Shown here: piece by piece, positions 32,298 through 41,839 of the stretch | Layout of the letters: the number at the start of each line of letters is the position of its first letter | Position numbering within the stretch: the first letter of the stretch is position 1 | NCBI GenBank assembly: GCA_039527025.1 | Contig: BAAAJN010000001.1 | Location: 605,370 to 669,369, forward strand | Origin: Microlunatus lacustris | GTDB lineage: Bacteria > Actinomycetota > Actinomycetes > Propionibacteriales > Propionibacteriaceae | Length of the DNA: 64,000 bases | Direction: 5' to 3' | The notes under the pieces: generated by a model | The model's database searches: none | Seen by the model: the letters and a program-made list of their open reading frames with translations, nothing else | Told to the model about the DNA's origin: nothing | Made by a program: the position numbers and the translations under genes

Positions 32298-34346
32298 TCA
32301 CCTGGGTACGTTGCGCTCCAGCTCGTCCAGCCAGATCCGCGCGTTGCCGTCCGAGGGTGCCCGCCACTCGCTGCGCGGGGAGAGCGAGCCGCCGGCCACC
32401 ACCTTCGGGCCGTTCGGCAGGGCCGACCGCTTGAACTGGCTGAAGCCGAAGAACCGACGCAGGAAGACCTCCAGCCAGTGCCGGATGGTCGGCAGGTCGA
32501 ACTCCTTGCGGGTGTCCAGGTCGAAGCCGGGTGGCCAGTCGCCCTGGTCGGCGTGCTCCCAGGCGTGCCGGGCCAGGAAGGCGATCCGGCTGGGCGGGAA
32601 CCCGTAGCGCAGCACGTGGAACAGGGTGAAGTCCTGCAGCGCGTAGGGCCCGACGACGTCCTCGGTGCTCTGCGGCCGCTCGCCCTCGGCGACCGGGACG
32701 AGCTCGGGGGAGATCTCCTGGTCGAGGATGAGCCGCAGCACGGTGCTGGTCTCCGCCTCGAACTCCTCCGTCGCGATCACCCACCGGATCAGGTGCTGGA
32801 TCAGCGTCTTCGGCACCCCGGCGTTGACGCCGTAGTGCGACATCTGGTCGCCCACCCCGTAGGTGCACCAGCCGAGCGCCAGCTCGGAGAGGTCGCCGGT
32901 GCCCAGCACGATGCCGCCGCGCTGGTTGGCCAACCGGAACAGGTAGTCGGTGCGCAGGCCTGCCTGGACGTTCTCGAACGTGACGTCGTAGACGGGCTCG
33001 CCGCCGGCGAAGGGGTGGTCCATGTCGGCCAGCAGCTGCCGGGCGGCCGGTCGGATGTCGAGCTCGGCGAAGGTCGCGCCGACCGCCTGGGCCAGCCGGG
33101 TGGCGTTGTCCTTGGTGCCGGCGCTGGTGGCGAAGCCGGGCATGGTGAAGGCCAGGATGTCGCTGCGCGGCCGGCCCAGCCGGTCCATCGCCTTGGCCGC
33201 CACGATCAGGGCGTGGGTCGAGTCCAGCCCGCCGGAGACGCCGATGACGATCGTGGGCTGGCCGATCGCGGTGAGCCGCTGCTCCAGGGCCGAGACCTGG
33301 ATGTTGTAGGCCTCGTAGCAGTCCTGGGCCAGCTGCTCCGGGTCGTCCGGCACGAACGGGTAGCGGTCCACCCGGCGGTGCAGGCCGATGTCGTGCCGCG
33401 GCGGGTCGAGGGTGAAGGAGACCGTGCGGAAGGTCTGGCCGCCGGTCCGGTCCTGCCAGGTCCGGCGGTTGTCGTCGAAGGTGCCCATCCGCAGCCGCTC
33501 CTGCCGCAGCCGGAGCAGGTCGACGTCGGCGACGCTGCGCCGCGGCCCGTCGGGGAACCGCTCGGTCTCGGCCAGCAGCTGGCCGAGCTCGTAGATCATC
33601 GTCTGACCGTCCCAGGACAGGTCGGTGCTGGACTCCCCGGCGCCCGCGGCGGCGTAGACGTAGGCGGCCAGGCAGCGGGCGGAGGTGGAGCGCACCAGCA
33701 GTCGCCGGTCGTCGGCCCGGCCGACGGTGATCGGGCTGCTGGAGAGGTTGAGCAGCACCGTCGCGCCGGCCAGCGCGGCCTCGGTGCTGGGGGTGAGCGG
33801 CACCCAGAGGTCCTCGCAGACCTCGACGTGCACCACCAGGCCGGGGACGTCGGTGGCGGCGAACAGCAGGTCCGGTCCCAGCGGCACCTGCTGGCCGGCG
33901 ACGACGACGGTGGCGTCCCGCCGGTCGTCCCCGGCCGCGAAGTGCCGGCGCTCGTAGAACTCGCGGTAGGTCGGCAGGTAGGACTTGGGCGCCACGCCCA
34001 GCACGGTGCCGCGGTGCACGACGACCGCGGCGTTGAGCAGCCGGTTGCCGTGCCGCAGCGGGGCTCCGACGACGACGACGGTGCGCAGGTCGACGGTGCC
34101 GGCCACCAGGTCGACGAGGGCCGCCTCCACCTGGTCCAGCAGGACCTCCTGCAGCAGCAGGTCCTCGATCGCGTAGCCGCTCAGCGCCAGCTCCGGGAAC
34201 ACGGCGACCCCGACGCCCTCGTCGTCGCAGGCCCGCGCCTGCTCCAGCACCCCGGCCGCGTTCGCCCGCGGGTCGGCGATGCTGACCGGCGCCGTGCAGG
34301 CCGCGATCCGGACGAAGCCCTGGTCGTACACGGAGTCGAAGTCCAC
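32298..34346 (-). CDS. nadE: Glutamine-dependent NAD+ synthase
   Basis: Final step of NAD+ synthesis, amidating deamido-NAD with ammonia from glutamine. The N-terminal nitrilase-type glutaminase (about 1-290) shows its Glu in FPELALSGYAIEDL, Lys in PKSYLPTYREFYE and Cys in VEVCEDLWVP. The C-terminal synthetase carries the P-loop GVSGGLDSTHAL near residue 370. At 682 residues it is full length. GTG start with CAGACT 6 nt upstream. No other NAD genes are nearby. Confidence 0.94.
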   Translation of the reverse strand: MDFDSVYDQGFVRIAACTAPVSIADPRANAAGVLEQARACDDEGVGVAVFPELALSGYAIEDLLLQEVLLDQVEAALVDLVAGTVDLRTVVVVGAPLRHGNRLLNAAVVVHRGTVLGVAPKSYLPTYREFYERRHFAAGDDRRDATVVVAGQQVPLGPDLLFAATDVPGLVVHVEVCEDLWVPLTPSTEAALAGATVLLNLSSSPITVGRADDRRLLVRSTSARCLAAYVYAAAGAGESSTDLSWDGQTMIYELGQLLAETERFPDGPRRSVADVDLLRLRQERLRMGTFDDNRRTWQDRTGGQTFRTVSFTLDPPRHDIGLHRRVDRYPFVPDDPEQLAQDCYEAYNIQVSALEQRLTAIGQPTIVIGVSGGLDSTHALIVAAKAMDRLGRPRSDILAFTMPGFATSAGTKDNATRLAQAVGATFAELDIRPAARQLLADMDHPFAGGEPVYDVTFENVQAGLRTDYLFRLANQRGGIVLGTGDLSELALGWCTYGVGDQMSHYGVNAGVPKTLIQHLIRWVIATEEFEAETSTVLRLILDQEISPELVPVAEGERPQSTEDVVGPYALQDFTLFHVLRYGFPPSRIAFLARHAWEHADQGDWPPGFDLDTRKEFDLPTIRHWLEVFLRRFFGFSQFKRSALPNGPKVVAGGSLSPRSEWRAPSDGNARIWLDELERNVPR

Positions 34347-34411
34347 GAGGGGAGTCTGCCAGGGCGGGCTGGCAGCAGCGCCGGACGGTCCGCCGAGGAG
34401 GAGAACTGTCA

Positions 34412-35725
34412 GTGGGGCTCGCTGGATCCGTGCACGTGAGCGAGTCCGGCGGAGGCGGCGTCGACCAGCAGGTGTGGTCGACGCTGGCCGGGCGCACCGA
34501 TCAGGAGCTCGCCGAGCTCGTGCACGTCAACCACGCCGAGCTGCTGCTCCGGGAAGTGCGCGTGCTCCTGCTGGCCGCGGCCTGGGCCGATGCTCATGAC
34601 GTCGACACCACCAGCCCCGAGTACCGCCCGCTGGTGGAGCGGTCCTGCGCGTGGGGCGGGGAGGGCACGCCGGAGGTGTCGGAGTACTGCGCGGCCGAGC
34701 TCGGCGCCCTGCAGGGCACGGGGATCGTCACGGCGCGGATGCTCATCGCCGACGCCCTCGACCTGCGGCACCGCCTGCCGCTGATGTGGGCCCGCGTCCG
34801 AGCGGGGGAGGTACGGGCCTGGCAGGCGCGCAAGGTCGCCGAGGCCACCCGTGTGCTGCCCTACGCGGCGGCGCGCGAACCTCGACGCCCGCGCTGTCGC
34901 GCCACCTGGGGATGCTGCCCTGGCCGCGGTTCCAGAAGCTCTTCCACGCTGCGGTCCTGGAGGCCGACCCCGCCGCTGCTGCCGAGCGGGAGCGGTGCAC
35001 CCGGACCGAGCGGGACGTGTGAGCCACGACACCGAGGACGGCCTCGAGCTGCTGACCGCCCGGGCCTCGTCCGGGGATGTCCTGGTTCCTCGCCACCGTC
35101 AACCGGATCTCCGAGATCCTGGGACGCCGTGGGGACACGGCACCGATCGGTGCCCGACGAGCGCGAGCCGTCGGATCCTCGCGCAGCCGGCGGTCGCTCT
35201 GCAGCTCCTCCTCGACCACCGCGAGGACGCCGACGACGCCGCGGACACCGGCGCTGCGCGTGACGAGCCGCCTGAGTCCCGCTCGCTGCAGCTGACCCCG
35301 CTGCCGGCGGGGGCCGACCTCGCCGCCGCCGACCCCCGGTCGAGGGGTACGAGACGCCGGCCCGGATCCGGGCCGGCGATGCGGCTGCGACACCCGACCG
35401 AGGTGTTCGCCTACGGCAGCGCCAGCTCCGCCACCGTCGACCTGGACCACACGGTGCCCTACCTCCCGCCGGCTCAGGGTGGCCCGCCGGGCCAGACCGG
35501 GCTGGACGACCTCGGCCCGCTCAGCCGGCCGGCACACCGGGCGGTCACCCACGGCCGCTGGCGCCGACGGCAGCCCGAGCCCGGACGGCATCTGTTCGGC
35601 TCACGACCGGGCACGTCCTCCTCGTCACCCACCAGGGCACCCAGGACCTGGGTCGCCAGGCGTTCGCCGACCAGGTCTGGCGCGCCGCCGTCCCCGGGCG
35701 CGCCCAGATGGCTGCGGCCGCCTGA
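34412..35725 (+). pseudogene. Decayed DUF222/HNH endonuclease (13E12 repeat family)
   Basis: The pieces of one protein lie in different frames. The first frame from GTG 34412 gives the DUF222 start (AGRTDQELAELVHVNHAELL; RAGEVRAWQARKVAEATR) to about 34880. A second gives SRHLGMLPWPRFQKLFHAAV to about 35022. A third gives ASSGDV and later AQPAVALQLLLDH. The HNH part survives as ATVDLDHTVPYLPPAQGGPP and HRAVTHGRWRRRQPEPG, then TQDLGRQAFADQVWRA to the TGA at 35725. The stretch between about 35300 and 35380 is shorter than in intact relatives. Such genes occur in many copies in this group and behave like mobile or repeated elements. Confidence 0.85.
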
Positions 35726-35761
35726 GCCCGCACCGGGCCCGCCTGGCGCTACGGTGGCGCC

Positions 35762-36553
35762 GTGCGCCTCGCTCTCGCCCAGATCCTCAGCGGCCCGGAC
35801 CCGGCGGCCAACCTGGAGCAGGTGGTCGACCACATCGAGCGCGCCGCCGGGGCGGGGGCGGACATGCTGCTGTTCCCCGAGGCGACGATGCGCTGCTTCG
35901 GCCGCGACCTGGCTGAGGTGGCCGAGCCGGTCGACGGTCCCTGGGCCTCGGCCGTGCAGCGGGCCGCGACGGCAGCGGGGGTGGTCGTCGCCGTCGGCAT
36001 GTTCACCCCGGCTGACGCAGGTCGGGTGCACAACACGCTGCTGGTGACGGGGCCGGGCGTCGGGGCCGCCTACGACAAGATCCACCTCTTCGACGCCTAC
36101 GGGTTCGCCGAGTCCGACACCGTGGCTGCCGGCGACGAGCCGCTCGTGGTCGACGTGGCCGGCGTTCCCGTCGGCTTCACCACCTGCTACGACGTGCGGT
36201 TCCCCGGCCTGTACACGACGTTGGCCGAGCGTGGCGCCGCGGTGGTGGCGGTCTGCGCCTCCTGGGGAGCCGGCCCCGGCAAGGTGGAGCAGTGGGAGCT
36301 GCTGGTCCGCGCCCGGGCCCTGGACGCCACCGTCTTCGTCGCCGCCTGCGGCCAGGCCGACCCCACGACGACCGCGATGCCGACCTCCGGCAGCGCGCCG
36401 ACCGGGGTCGGCCACAGCCTGGTGGTCGGGCCCGCCGGCACGGTGCTGGGCGGGCTGGGAGCCGGACCCGACCTGCTCGTGGTCGACGTGGACCCCGCGG
36501 AGCTGACGACGGTCCGACGGGCGTTGCCGGTGCTGGCGAACCGACGGTTCTGA
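35762..36553 (+). CDS. Carbon-nitrogen hydrolase (nitrilase) family amidohydrolase
   Basis: A 263-residue amidase of the nitrilase fold, possibly a deaminated-glutathione or omega-amidase. The triad is visible: Glu in LLFPEATMR, Lys in AAYDKIHLFDAYG and Cys in GFTTCYDVRFP. A substrate cannot be chosen from the sequence. GTG start with TACGGT 6 nt upstream (leaderless). It lies 52 bp before glnA2 but probably not in the same transcript, since a GlnR-like box and a new promoter lie between. Confidence 0.88.
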   Translation: MRLALAQILSGPDPAANLEQVVDHIERAAGAGADMLLFPEATMRCFGRDLAEVAEPVDGPWASAVQRAATAAGVVVAVGMFTPADAGRVHNTLLVTGPGVGAAYDKIHLFDAYGFAESDTVAAGDEPLVVDVAGVPVGFTTCYDVRFPGLYTTLAERGAAVVAVCASWGAGPGKVEQWELLVRARALDATVFVAACGQADPTTTAMPTSGSAPTGVGHSLVVGPAGTVLGGLGAGPDLLVVDVDPAELTTVRRALPVLANRRF

Positions 36554-36555
36554 GC

Positions 36556-36583
36556 GTGCCGAGGTCGTAACGCGAGCGTTACG
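36556..36583 (+). promoter_or_regulatory. GlnR-like box upstream of glnA2
   Basis: GTGCC-n6-GTAAC-n6-GTTAC with 11-bp periodicity. The inner part is an 18-bp palindrome (CGTAACGC-GA-GCGTTACG, 36566-36583). It ends 22 bp before the glnA2 GTG, near where a -35 region would be for a leaderless start (CAGACT at 36594-36599). Confidence 0.65.
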
Positions 36584-36605
36584 GGGCGACGGGCAGACTG
36601 ACCCC

Positions 36606-37943
36606 GTGGACAAGCAGACCGAGTTCGTCTTGAGGGCCATCGAGGAGCGCGACGTCCGCTTCGTCCGCATGTGGTTCACCGATGTGCTGGGGTTCCTCAA
36701 GTCGGTGGCCATCGCGCCCGCCGAGCTCGAGGGCGCCTTCGCCGAGGGGATGGGGTTCGACGGCTCGGCGATCGAGGGCTTCGCCCGGGTCTACGAGTCC
36801 GACATGGTGGCCCATCCCGACCCCTCCACCTTCCAGGTGCTGCCGTGGCGGGACACCAGCCCGGCCACCGCCCGGATGTTCTGCGACATCTCGATGCCCG
36901 ACGGCTCCCCGTCCTACGCCGACCCGCGGTACGTGCTCAAGCGGGCGCTGAAGAAGGCGGCCGACCTCGGCTTCACCTTCTACACCCACCCCGAGGTCGA
37001 GTTCTTCCTGTTCAAGGACCCGCTGGACCCCGAGCTGGGGCCCGAGCCGGTGGACCGGTCCGGCTACTTCGACCACACCCCGCAGAGCCTGGGCAGCGAC
37101 TTCCGCCGCAAGGCGATCACCATGCTGGAGCAGATGGGCATCTCGGTGGAGTTCTCCCACCACGAGGGCGGCCCGGGCCAGCAGGAGATCGACCTGCGCT
37201 ACGCCGACGCGCTCCTCACCGCGGACAACCTGATGACCTTCCGGGTCGTGGTCAAGGAGGTGGCGCTCTCCCAGGGCATCCACGCCTCCTTCATGCCCAA
37301 GCCCTTCACCGACCAGCCGGGCTCCGGCATGCACACGCACATGTCGCTGTTCGAGGGCGACAACAACGCCTTCTACGACGCCAGCGCTGAGCACCACCTG
37401 TCCAAGGTCGCCCGGCACTTCATCGCCGGCCTGCTCCGGCACGCCGGTGAGATCACGGCCGTGACCAACCAGTGGGTGAACTCCTACAAGCGGCTGGCCG
37501 GCGGCGGCGAGGCGCCCAGCTACATCTGCTGGGGCCGCAACAACCGCTCCGCGCTGGTCCGGGTGCCGATGTACAAGCCGAACAAGGGGTCGTCGGCGCG
37601 GGTGGAGCTGCGCTCGATCGACTCCGCGGCCAACCCCTACCTGGCTTTCGCGCTGATGCTGAACGCCGGCCTGGCCGGGATCGAGGGGGAGTACGAGCTG
37701 CCCGAGGGGGCCGAGGACGACGTCTGGTCGCTGACCGAGCGGGAGCGTGACGCCCTGGGCATCGAGCCGCTGCCGCGCAACCTCGACGAGGCGATCCGGG
37801 CCATGGAGCGCTCCGACCTGGTGGCCGAGACCCTCGGCGAGCACGTCTTCGACTTCTTCCTGCGCAACAAGCGGGCCGAGTTCGAGGAGTACCGCCGCCA
37901 GGTCACGCCGATGGAGCTGCGCCGGCTGCTGCCCGTCCTCTGA
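36606..37943 (+). CDS. glnA2: Type I glutamine synthetase, GlnA2-like
   Basis: Makes glutamine from glutamate, ammonia and ATP, or acts on a related substrate; 445 residues, shorter than GlnA1. GSI motifs are present: MGFDGSAIEGF, the metal site EVEFFLF, FMPKPF...GSGMHTHMSLF (ATP loop) and NRSALVRVP. Where GlnA1 has DLYEL, this protein has DDVWSL, so the adenylylated tyrosine seems absent. It is separated from glnE by one minus-strand gene. GTG start; a GlnR-like box lies just upstream, implying nitrogen control. Confidence 0.92.
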   Translation: MDKQTEFVLRAIEERDVRFVRMWFTDVLGFLKSVAIAPAELEGAFAEGMGFDGSAIEGFARVYESDMVAHPDPSTFQVLPWRDTSPATARMFCDISMPDGSPSYADPRYVLKRALKKAADLGFTFYTHPEVEFFLFKDPLDPELGPEPVDRSGYFDHTPQSLGSDFRRKAITMLEQMGISVEFSHHEGGPGQQEIDLRYADALLTADNLMTFRVVVKEVALSQGIHASFMPKPFTDQPGSGMHTHMSLFEGDNNAFYDASAEHHLSKVARHFIAGLLRHAGEITAVTNQWVNSYKRLAGGGEAPSYICWGRNNRSALVRVPMYKPNKGSSARVELRSIDSAANPYLAFALMLNAGLAGIEGEYELPEGAEDDVWSLTERERDALGIEPLPRNLDEAIRAMERSDLVAETLGEHVFDFFLRNKRAEFEEYRRQVTPMELRRLLPVL

Positions 37944-37952
37944 GGGACGGCC

Positions 37953-38699
37953 TCAGCCCCGCCGCAGCAGCGGCAGCACCGGCGTCAGGTCGGCCCGCAG
38001 CCCGGACGCCGCGACCTTGCCCGAGGCGAGCGCCTGCGCCCAGGGCGTCCGCCCGACCGCCAGCCGCAGGAAGGTGACGGCGTCGGTCTCGACGACGTTC
38101 GGCGGGGTGCCCCGGGTGTGCCGGGGGCCGGGGTCGCCGATGGCGCACTGCACCGCGGAGAAGGGCGGGATCCGCACCTCCACCGAGCGACCCGGGTGCC
38201 GGTCGGCCAGCACGGCGGCCAGCGCCCGGCTGGCGCGGGCCAGGGCGCCGCGCCCGAGCGTCACCAGGGGTGGGTCCGGGTGGGAGCGGTTGAGGTCGTC
38301 GGCCGCCAGCACCTGCGCCACCAGTGCGACCGCCAGGGCGTCCTCGAGGCTGGCCGGACCGGCCGGGGTCCGCACCGTCGCCGTACCCGTCAGCCCGTCA
38401 GGTCCGAGCGCCGCCTCGAGCTCGGGGGCGTGCGCCGTCAGCTCGGGCACGGCGTCGGCCACGGTGAGCGGCGGGTGCTCCGGGGCCACCGCCGCCAGGG
38501 TCAGCACGGCCGGCAGCGGCAGCGGTCGCTCGGCGACCGGGGTGGCCAGGGTGACCAGCAGCCCACGCTGCAGGGCGACCAGCCGGCCCGCCACCTCGTC
38601 GGCGTCGGCGCTCACCCCGTCGAGCCCGCGCAGGGCGTCCAGCACGGCGGCCGACTGCTCCAGCAGCGCGTCGGCGGGCCGCTGTCGAAGCGATGCCAT
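37953..38699 (-). CDS. Sterol-carrier (SCP) family protein
   Basis: A 248-residue protein of the actinobacterial sterol-carrier/MDMPI-like family. The C-terminal half shows the family pattern (SVEVRIPPFSAVQC; HTRGTPPNVVETDAVTFLRLA; GRTPWAQALASGKVAASG), and the N-terminal half is helical. Lipid or small-ligand binding is presumed; no activity is known. ATG 38699 has GGAGG upstream. Its stop is 10 bp from that of glnA2 (convergent), and it is divergent from glnE. Confidence 0.83.
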   Translation of the reverse strand: MASLRQRPADALLEQSAAVLDALRGLDGVSADADEVAGRLVALQRGLLVTLATPVAERPLPLPAVLTLAAVAPEHPPLTVADAVPELTAHAPELEAALGPDGLTGTATVRTPAGPASLEDALAVALVAQVLAADDLNRSHPDPPLVTLGRGALARASRALAAVLADRHPGRSVEVRIPPFSAVQCAIGDPGPRHTRGTPPNVVETDAVTFLRLAVGRTPWAQALASGKVAASGLRADLTPVLPLLRRG

Positions 38700-38809
38700 C
38701 TCCAGACCTCCGCCGGAACGCTACCAACCCGGCGCCGTGCCGACTCCGCCGGTCCCGCTCGGCGCCGCGGGCGCCGGAGCCGCGCGGGAGCGTCAGTAGC
38801 ATGCACGCC

Positions 38810-41782
38810 ATGACGCGGCTGCAGACCACCCAGGGCACCCTGGCCCGTCGGGGGTTCCACGACGCCGCGGCAGCGCTCGACGCGCTGGCCGGCTGGCACG
38901 TCGACCAGGAGGCGGTGCTCGACCTGGTGGTCCGCAGCGCTGACCCCGACCTGGCCCTGGTCGGGCTGAGCCGGCTCTACGAGCAGCAGCCGGGACTGCC
39001 GGACCGGTTGGTGGCCGCGCCCGACCTCGCCCGGCACCTCGTCATGGTGCTCGGGGCGAGCTCTGCGCTCGCCCAGCACCTGCAGGCCCACCCCGAGCAC
39101 CTCGACCTGCTGGACGGCGACCTGACCAAGGCGGCGCCGGGCGCGCTGCGGGGCACGCTGCTGCAGGCCACCGGCGCCGACCCGGACGCCGCGCTTCCGG
39201 TGGCCACCGAGCTGACCGGCGACCCGCTGCGCACCGCCTACCGCGGCGCCCTGCTGCGGATCGCCGCTCGCGACCTCTGCTCGCCGGAGCCGATCGAGGT
39301 CGTCGACGACGTGGCCGACGAGCTGTCCGACCTCGCCGACGCGACCTTGGAGGCCGCGCTGGCGATCGCCCGCGCCAAGGCGGGGGAGCAGGCCCTGCTC
39401 ACCCGGCTGGCCGTCGTCGGCCTGGGCAAGTGCGGGGCCCAGGAGCTCAACTACGTCAGCGACGTGGACGTGCTGTTCGTGGCCGAGCCCGTGCTCGGCG
39501 AGGACGGCGAACCCCTGATCAGCGGGGACGCCGCGATCGCCACGGCCACCCGGATGGCTGCGGAGCTGAGCCGGATCTGCTCCGCGCACACGGCGGCCGG
39601 GACGATCTGGGAGGTCGACGCGGCCCTGCGTCCCGAGGGCCGGGCCGGGCAGCTGGTCCGCCGGCTGACCAGCCACCAGGCCTACTACGAGCGGTGGGCC
39701 AAGACCTGGGAGTTCCAGGCGATGCTCAAGGCCCGGCCCTGCGCCGGTGACCTGCAGCTGGGCCAGGACTTCGTCGACATGGTGGCGCCGATGGTCTGGC
39801 GGGCCGCCGAGCGGGAGCACTTCGTCAGCGACGCGCAGGCCATGCGCAAGCGGGTCGTCGCCCACATCCCGGCCCGGGAGCAGGGCCGCGAGCTCAAGCT
39901 GGGGGAGGGCGGGCTGCGCGACGTCGAGTTCTCGGTCCAGCTGCTCCAGCTGGTGCACGGCCGGGTGGACGAGCGGCTGCGGCCCCGGGCGACCCTGCCC
40001 GCGCTGCGCGCCCTGGTGGACAACGGCTACGTCGGCCGGGAGGACGGCAAGGGCTTCGGCCTGGCGTACCGCTTCCTGCGCACCCTCGAGCACCGGATCC
40101 AGCTGTTCCACCTGCGCCGGACCCACGTGCTCCCCGACAGCGAGCCCGACCTCCGCCGGCTGGGCCGCTCGCTGGGCTACAGCGACCCGGTGCAGCAGCT
40201 GCTGAACACCTGGCGGCACTGCTCGGCCCGGGTGCGCCGGCTGCACCAGCGGCTGTTCTACTCCCCGCTGCTCGACGTGGTGGCCCGCATCCCGAGCTCG
40301 GAGCTCCGGCTCACCACCGGCGCGGCCCAGGACCGGCTCAAGGCCCTCGGCTACGCCGACCCGGTGGCCGCGCTGCGCCACATCGGCTCGCTGGGCCAGG
40401 GGGTGTCGCGGCAGGCGGAGATCCAGCGCCAGCTGCTGCCCGCCATGCTGGGCTGGTTCGCCGAGGCGCCCAACCCCGACGCCGGGCTGCTGGCCTTCCG
40501 GCAGGTCTCCGAGGCGCTCGGCACCACGCCCTGGTACCTGCGGGCGCTGCGCGACGAGGGGGCGATGGCCGAACGGCTGGCCCGGATCCTGGCCTCCAGC
40601 CGGTTCGCGGTCTCCCTGCTCACCCGGGCTCCGCAGACGGTGCAGATGCTGGCCGGGGAGGAGGAGCTGCGGCCCCGGCCGCTGGCCGACCTGGCCGGCG
40701 AGATGCGGGCTGCCGCCCGCCGGCAGAGCAGCACCGAGGCCGGGATCGAGGCGATCCGGGCGATCCGCCGTCGGGAGCTGTTCCGGGTGGCCGCAGCCGA
40801 CCTGCTGGGCGAGCTCGACGTGCTCGGCGTCGGCGAGGCGGTCACCGACCTCGCCTCGGCGACCATCGACGCGGCCCTGGCCGTGGTCCGGGCCGGGGCG
40901 CCGGACCCGTCCGCCGTGCCGCCCATCGCCGTCATCGCGATGGGCCGCTGGGGCGGTCACGAGATGTCCTACGCCTCTGACTGCGATGCCATGTTCGTGA
41001 TGGCGGATGCGGCTCCCGGCAGCGGCGGCGACCCGACCCGGGCCGCGGCCGGGGTGATCAGCGAGATGCGCCGGCTGCTCGCCCGACCGGGCGCGGACCC
41101 GGCGCTGGCGGTGGACGCCGACCTGCGGCCGGAGGGCAAGGGCGGGGCGCTCATCCGCTCACTGACCGCCTACCGCAACTACTACGGGCGCTGGTCCTCG
41201 ACCTGGGAGCTGCAGGCCCTGGTGCGCGCGGACGCCCTGGCTGGCGACGCCGACCTGGGGGCCGAGCTGCTGGCCGAGATCGACACACGCCGCTGGCCGG
41301 ACGGCGGGCTGAGCGCCGGGCAGCTCTCCGAGATCCGCAAGCTCAAGGCCCGGGTGGAAGCCGAGCGGCTCCCGCGCGGGGCGGACCCGGCCAAGCACAC
41401 CAAGCTCGGTCCGGGTGGGCTGGCCGACGTGGAGTGGACCGTCCAGCTGCTGCAGCTGCAGCACGCGCACGCGCTGCCGGAGCTGCGCTCCTCGCGGACG
41501 ATGACCGCCCTGCGGGCGGCTCGGGACGCCGGGCTGATCGACGAGGACGACGCCGGCCACCTCGAGGCAGCCTGGTTGCTGGCCAGCCGGGTGCGCAACC
41601 AGATCATGCTGGTCCGTGGCCGGGGGTCGGACTCGTTGCCGGCGGACAACCGTGAGCTCGCCGCGCTCGCAGAGCTGCTGGGCTACGGGCCAGGGGAGTC
41701 CTCGCACCTGCTGGCGGAGTACCGGCGGGTCACCCGGCGGGCCCGCGGCGTCGTCGACCGGGTGTTCTGGGGTCTGGACTGA
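38810..41782 (+). CDS. glnE: Bifunctional glutamine synthetase adenylyltransferase/deadenylase
   Basis: Controls glutamine synthetase by adding or removing AMP. Two nucleotidyltransferase halves are clear: the first with VVGLGKCGAQELNYVSDVDV near residue 205 and the second with VIAMGRWGGHEMSYASDCDA near residue 708. Each is followed by an EVDAALRPEGRAGQL/AVDADLRPEGKGGAL strand and a helical bundle. 990 residues is normal. ATG 38810 is preferred because TAGCAT ends 7 nt upstream; ATG 38801 is in frame. The likely target is GlnA1 at 48-49 kb. Confidence 0.94.
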   Translation: MTRLQTTQGTLARRGFHDAAAALDALAGWHVDQEAVLDLVVRSADPDLALVGLSRLYEQQPGLPDRLVAAPDLARHLVMVLGASSALAQHLQAHPEHLDLLDGDLTKAAPGALRGTLLQATGADPDAALPVATELTGDPLRTAYRGALLRIAARDLCSPEPIEVVDDVADELSDLADATLEAALAIARAKAGEQALLTRLAVVGLGKCGAQELNYVSDVDVLFVAEPVLGEDGEPLISGDAAIATATRMAAELSRICSAHTAAGTIWEVDAALRPEGRAGQLVRRLTSHQAYYERWAKTWEFQAMLKARPCAGDLQLGQDFVDMVAPMVWRAAEREHFVSDAQAMRKRVVAHIPAREQGRELKLGEGGLRDVEFSVQLLQLVHGRVDERLRPRATLPALRALVDNGYVGREDGKGFGLAYRFLRTLEHRIQLFHLRRTHVLPDSEPDLRRLGRSLGYSDPVQQLLNTWRHCSARVRRLHQRLFYSPLLDVVARIPSSELRLTTGAAQDRLKALGYADPVAALRHIGSLGQGVSRQAEIQRQLLPAMLGWFAEAPNPDAGLLAFRQVSEALGTTPWYLRALRDEGAMAERLARILASSRFAVSLLTRAPQTVQMLAGEEELRPRPLADLAGEMRAAARRQSSTEAGIEAIRAIRRRELFRVAAADLLGELDVLGVGEAVTDLASATIDAALAVVRAGAPDPSAVPPIAVIAMGRWGGHEMSYASDCDAMFVMADAAPGSGGDPTRAAAGVISEMRRLLARPGADPALAVDADLRPEGKGGALIRSLTAYRNYYGRWSSTWELQALVRADALAGDADLGAELLAEIDTRRWPDGGLSAGQLSEIRKLKARVEAERLPRGADPAKHTKLGPGGLADVEWTVQLLQLQHAHALPELRSSRTMTALRAARDAGLIDEDDAGHLEAAWLLASRVRNQIMLVRGRGSDSLPADNRELAALAELLGYGPGESSHLLAEYRRVTRRARGVVDRVFWGLD

Positions 41783-41790
41783 CCTGCTCC

Positions 41791-41831
41791 GCGCCCTGGC
41801 CTGTCGACGGGTGTCGACAGGCTCAGGGCGC
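41791..41831. terminator. Extended GTCGA-type hairpin between glnE and the DUF4383 gene
   Basis: The inner stem GCCTGTCGAC / GTCGACAGGC (10 bp, loop GGGT) is continued by an outer GCGCCCT / AGGGCGC stem. It lies 8 bp after the glnE stop and 8 bp before the convergent gene's end. Confidence 0.75.
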
Positions 41832-41839
41832 GGCGGTGG

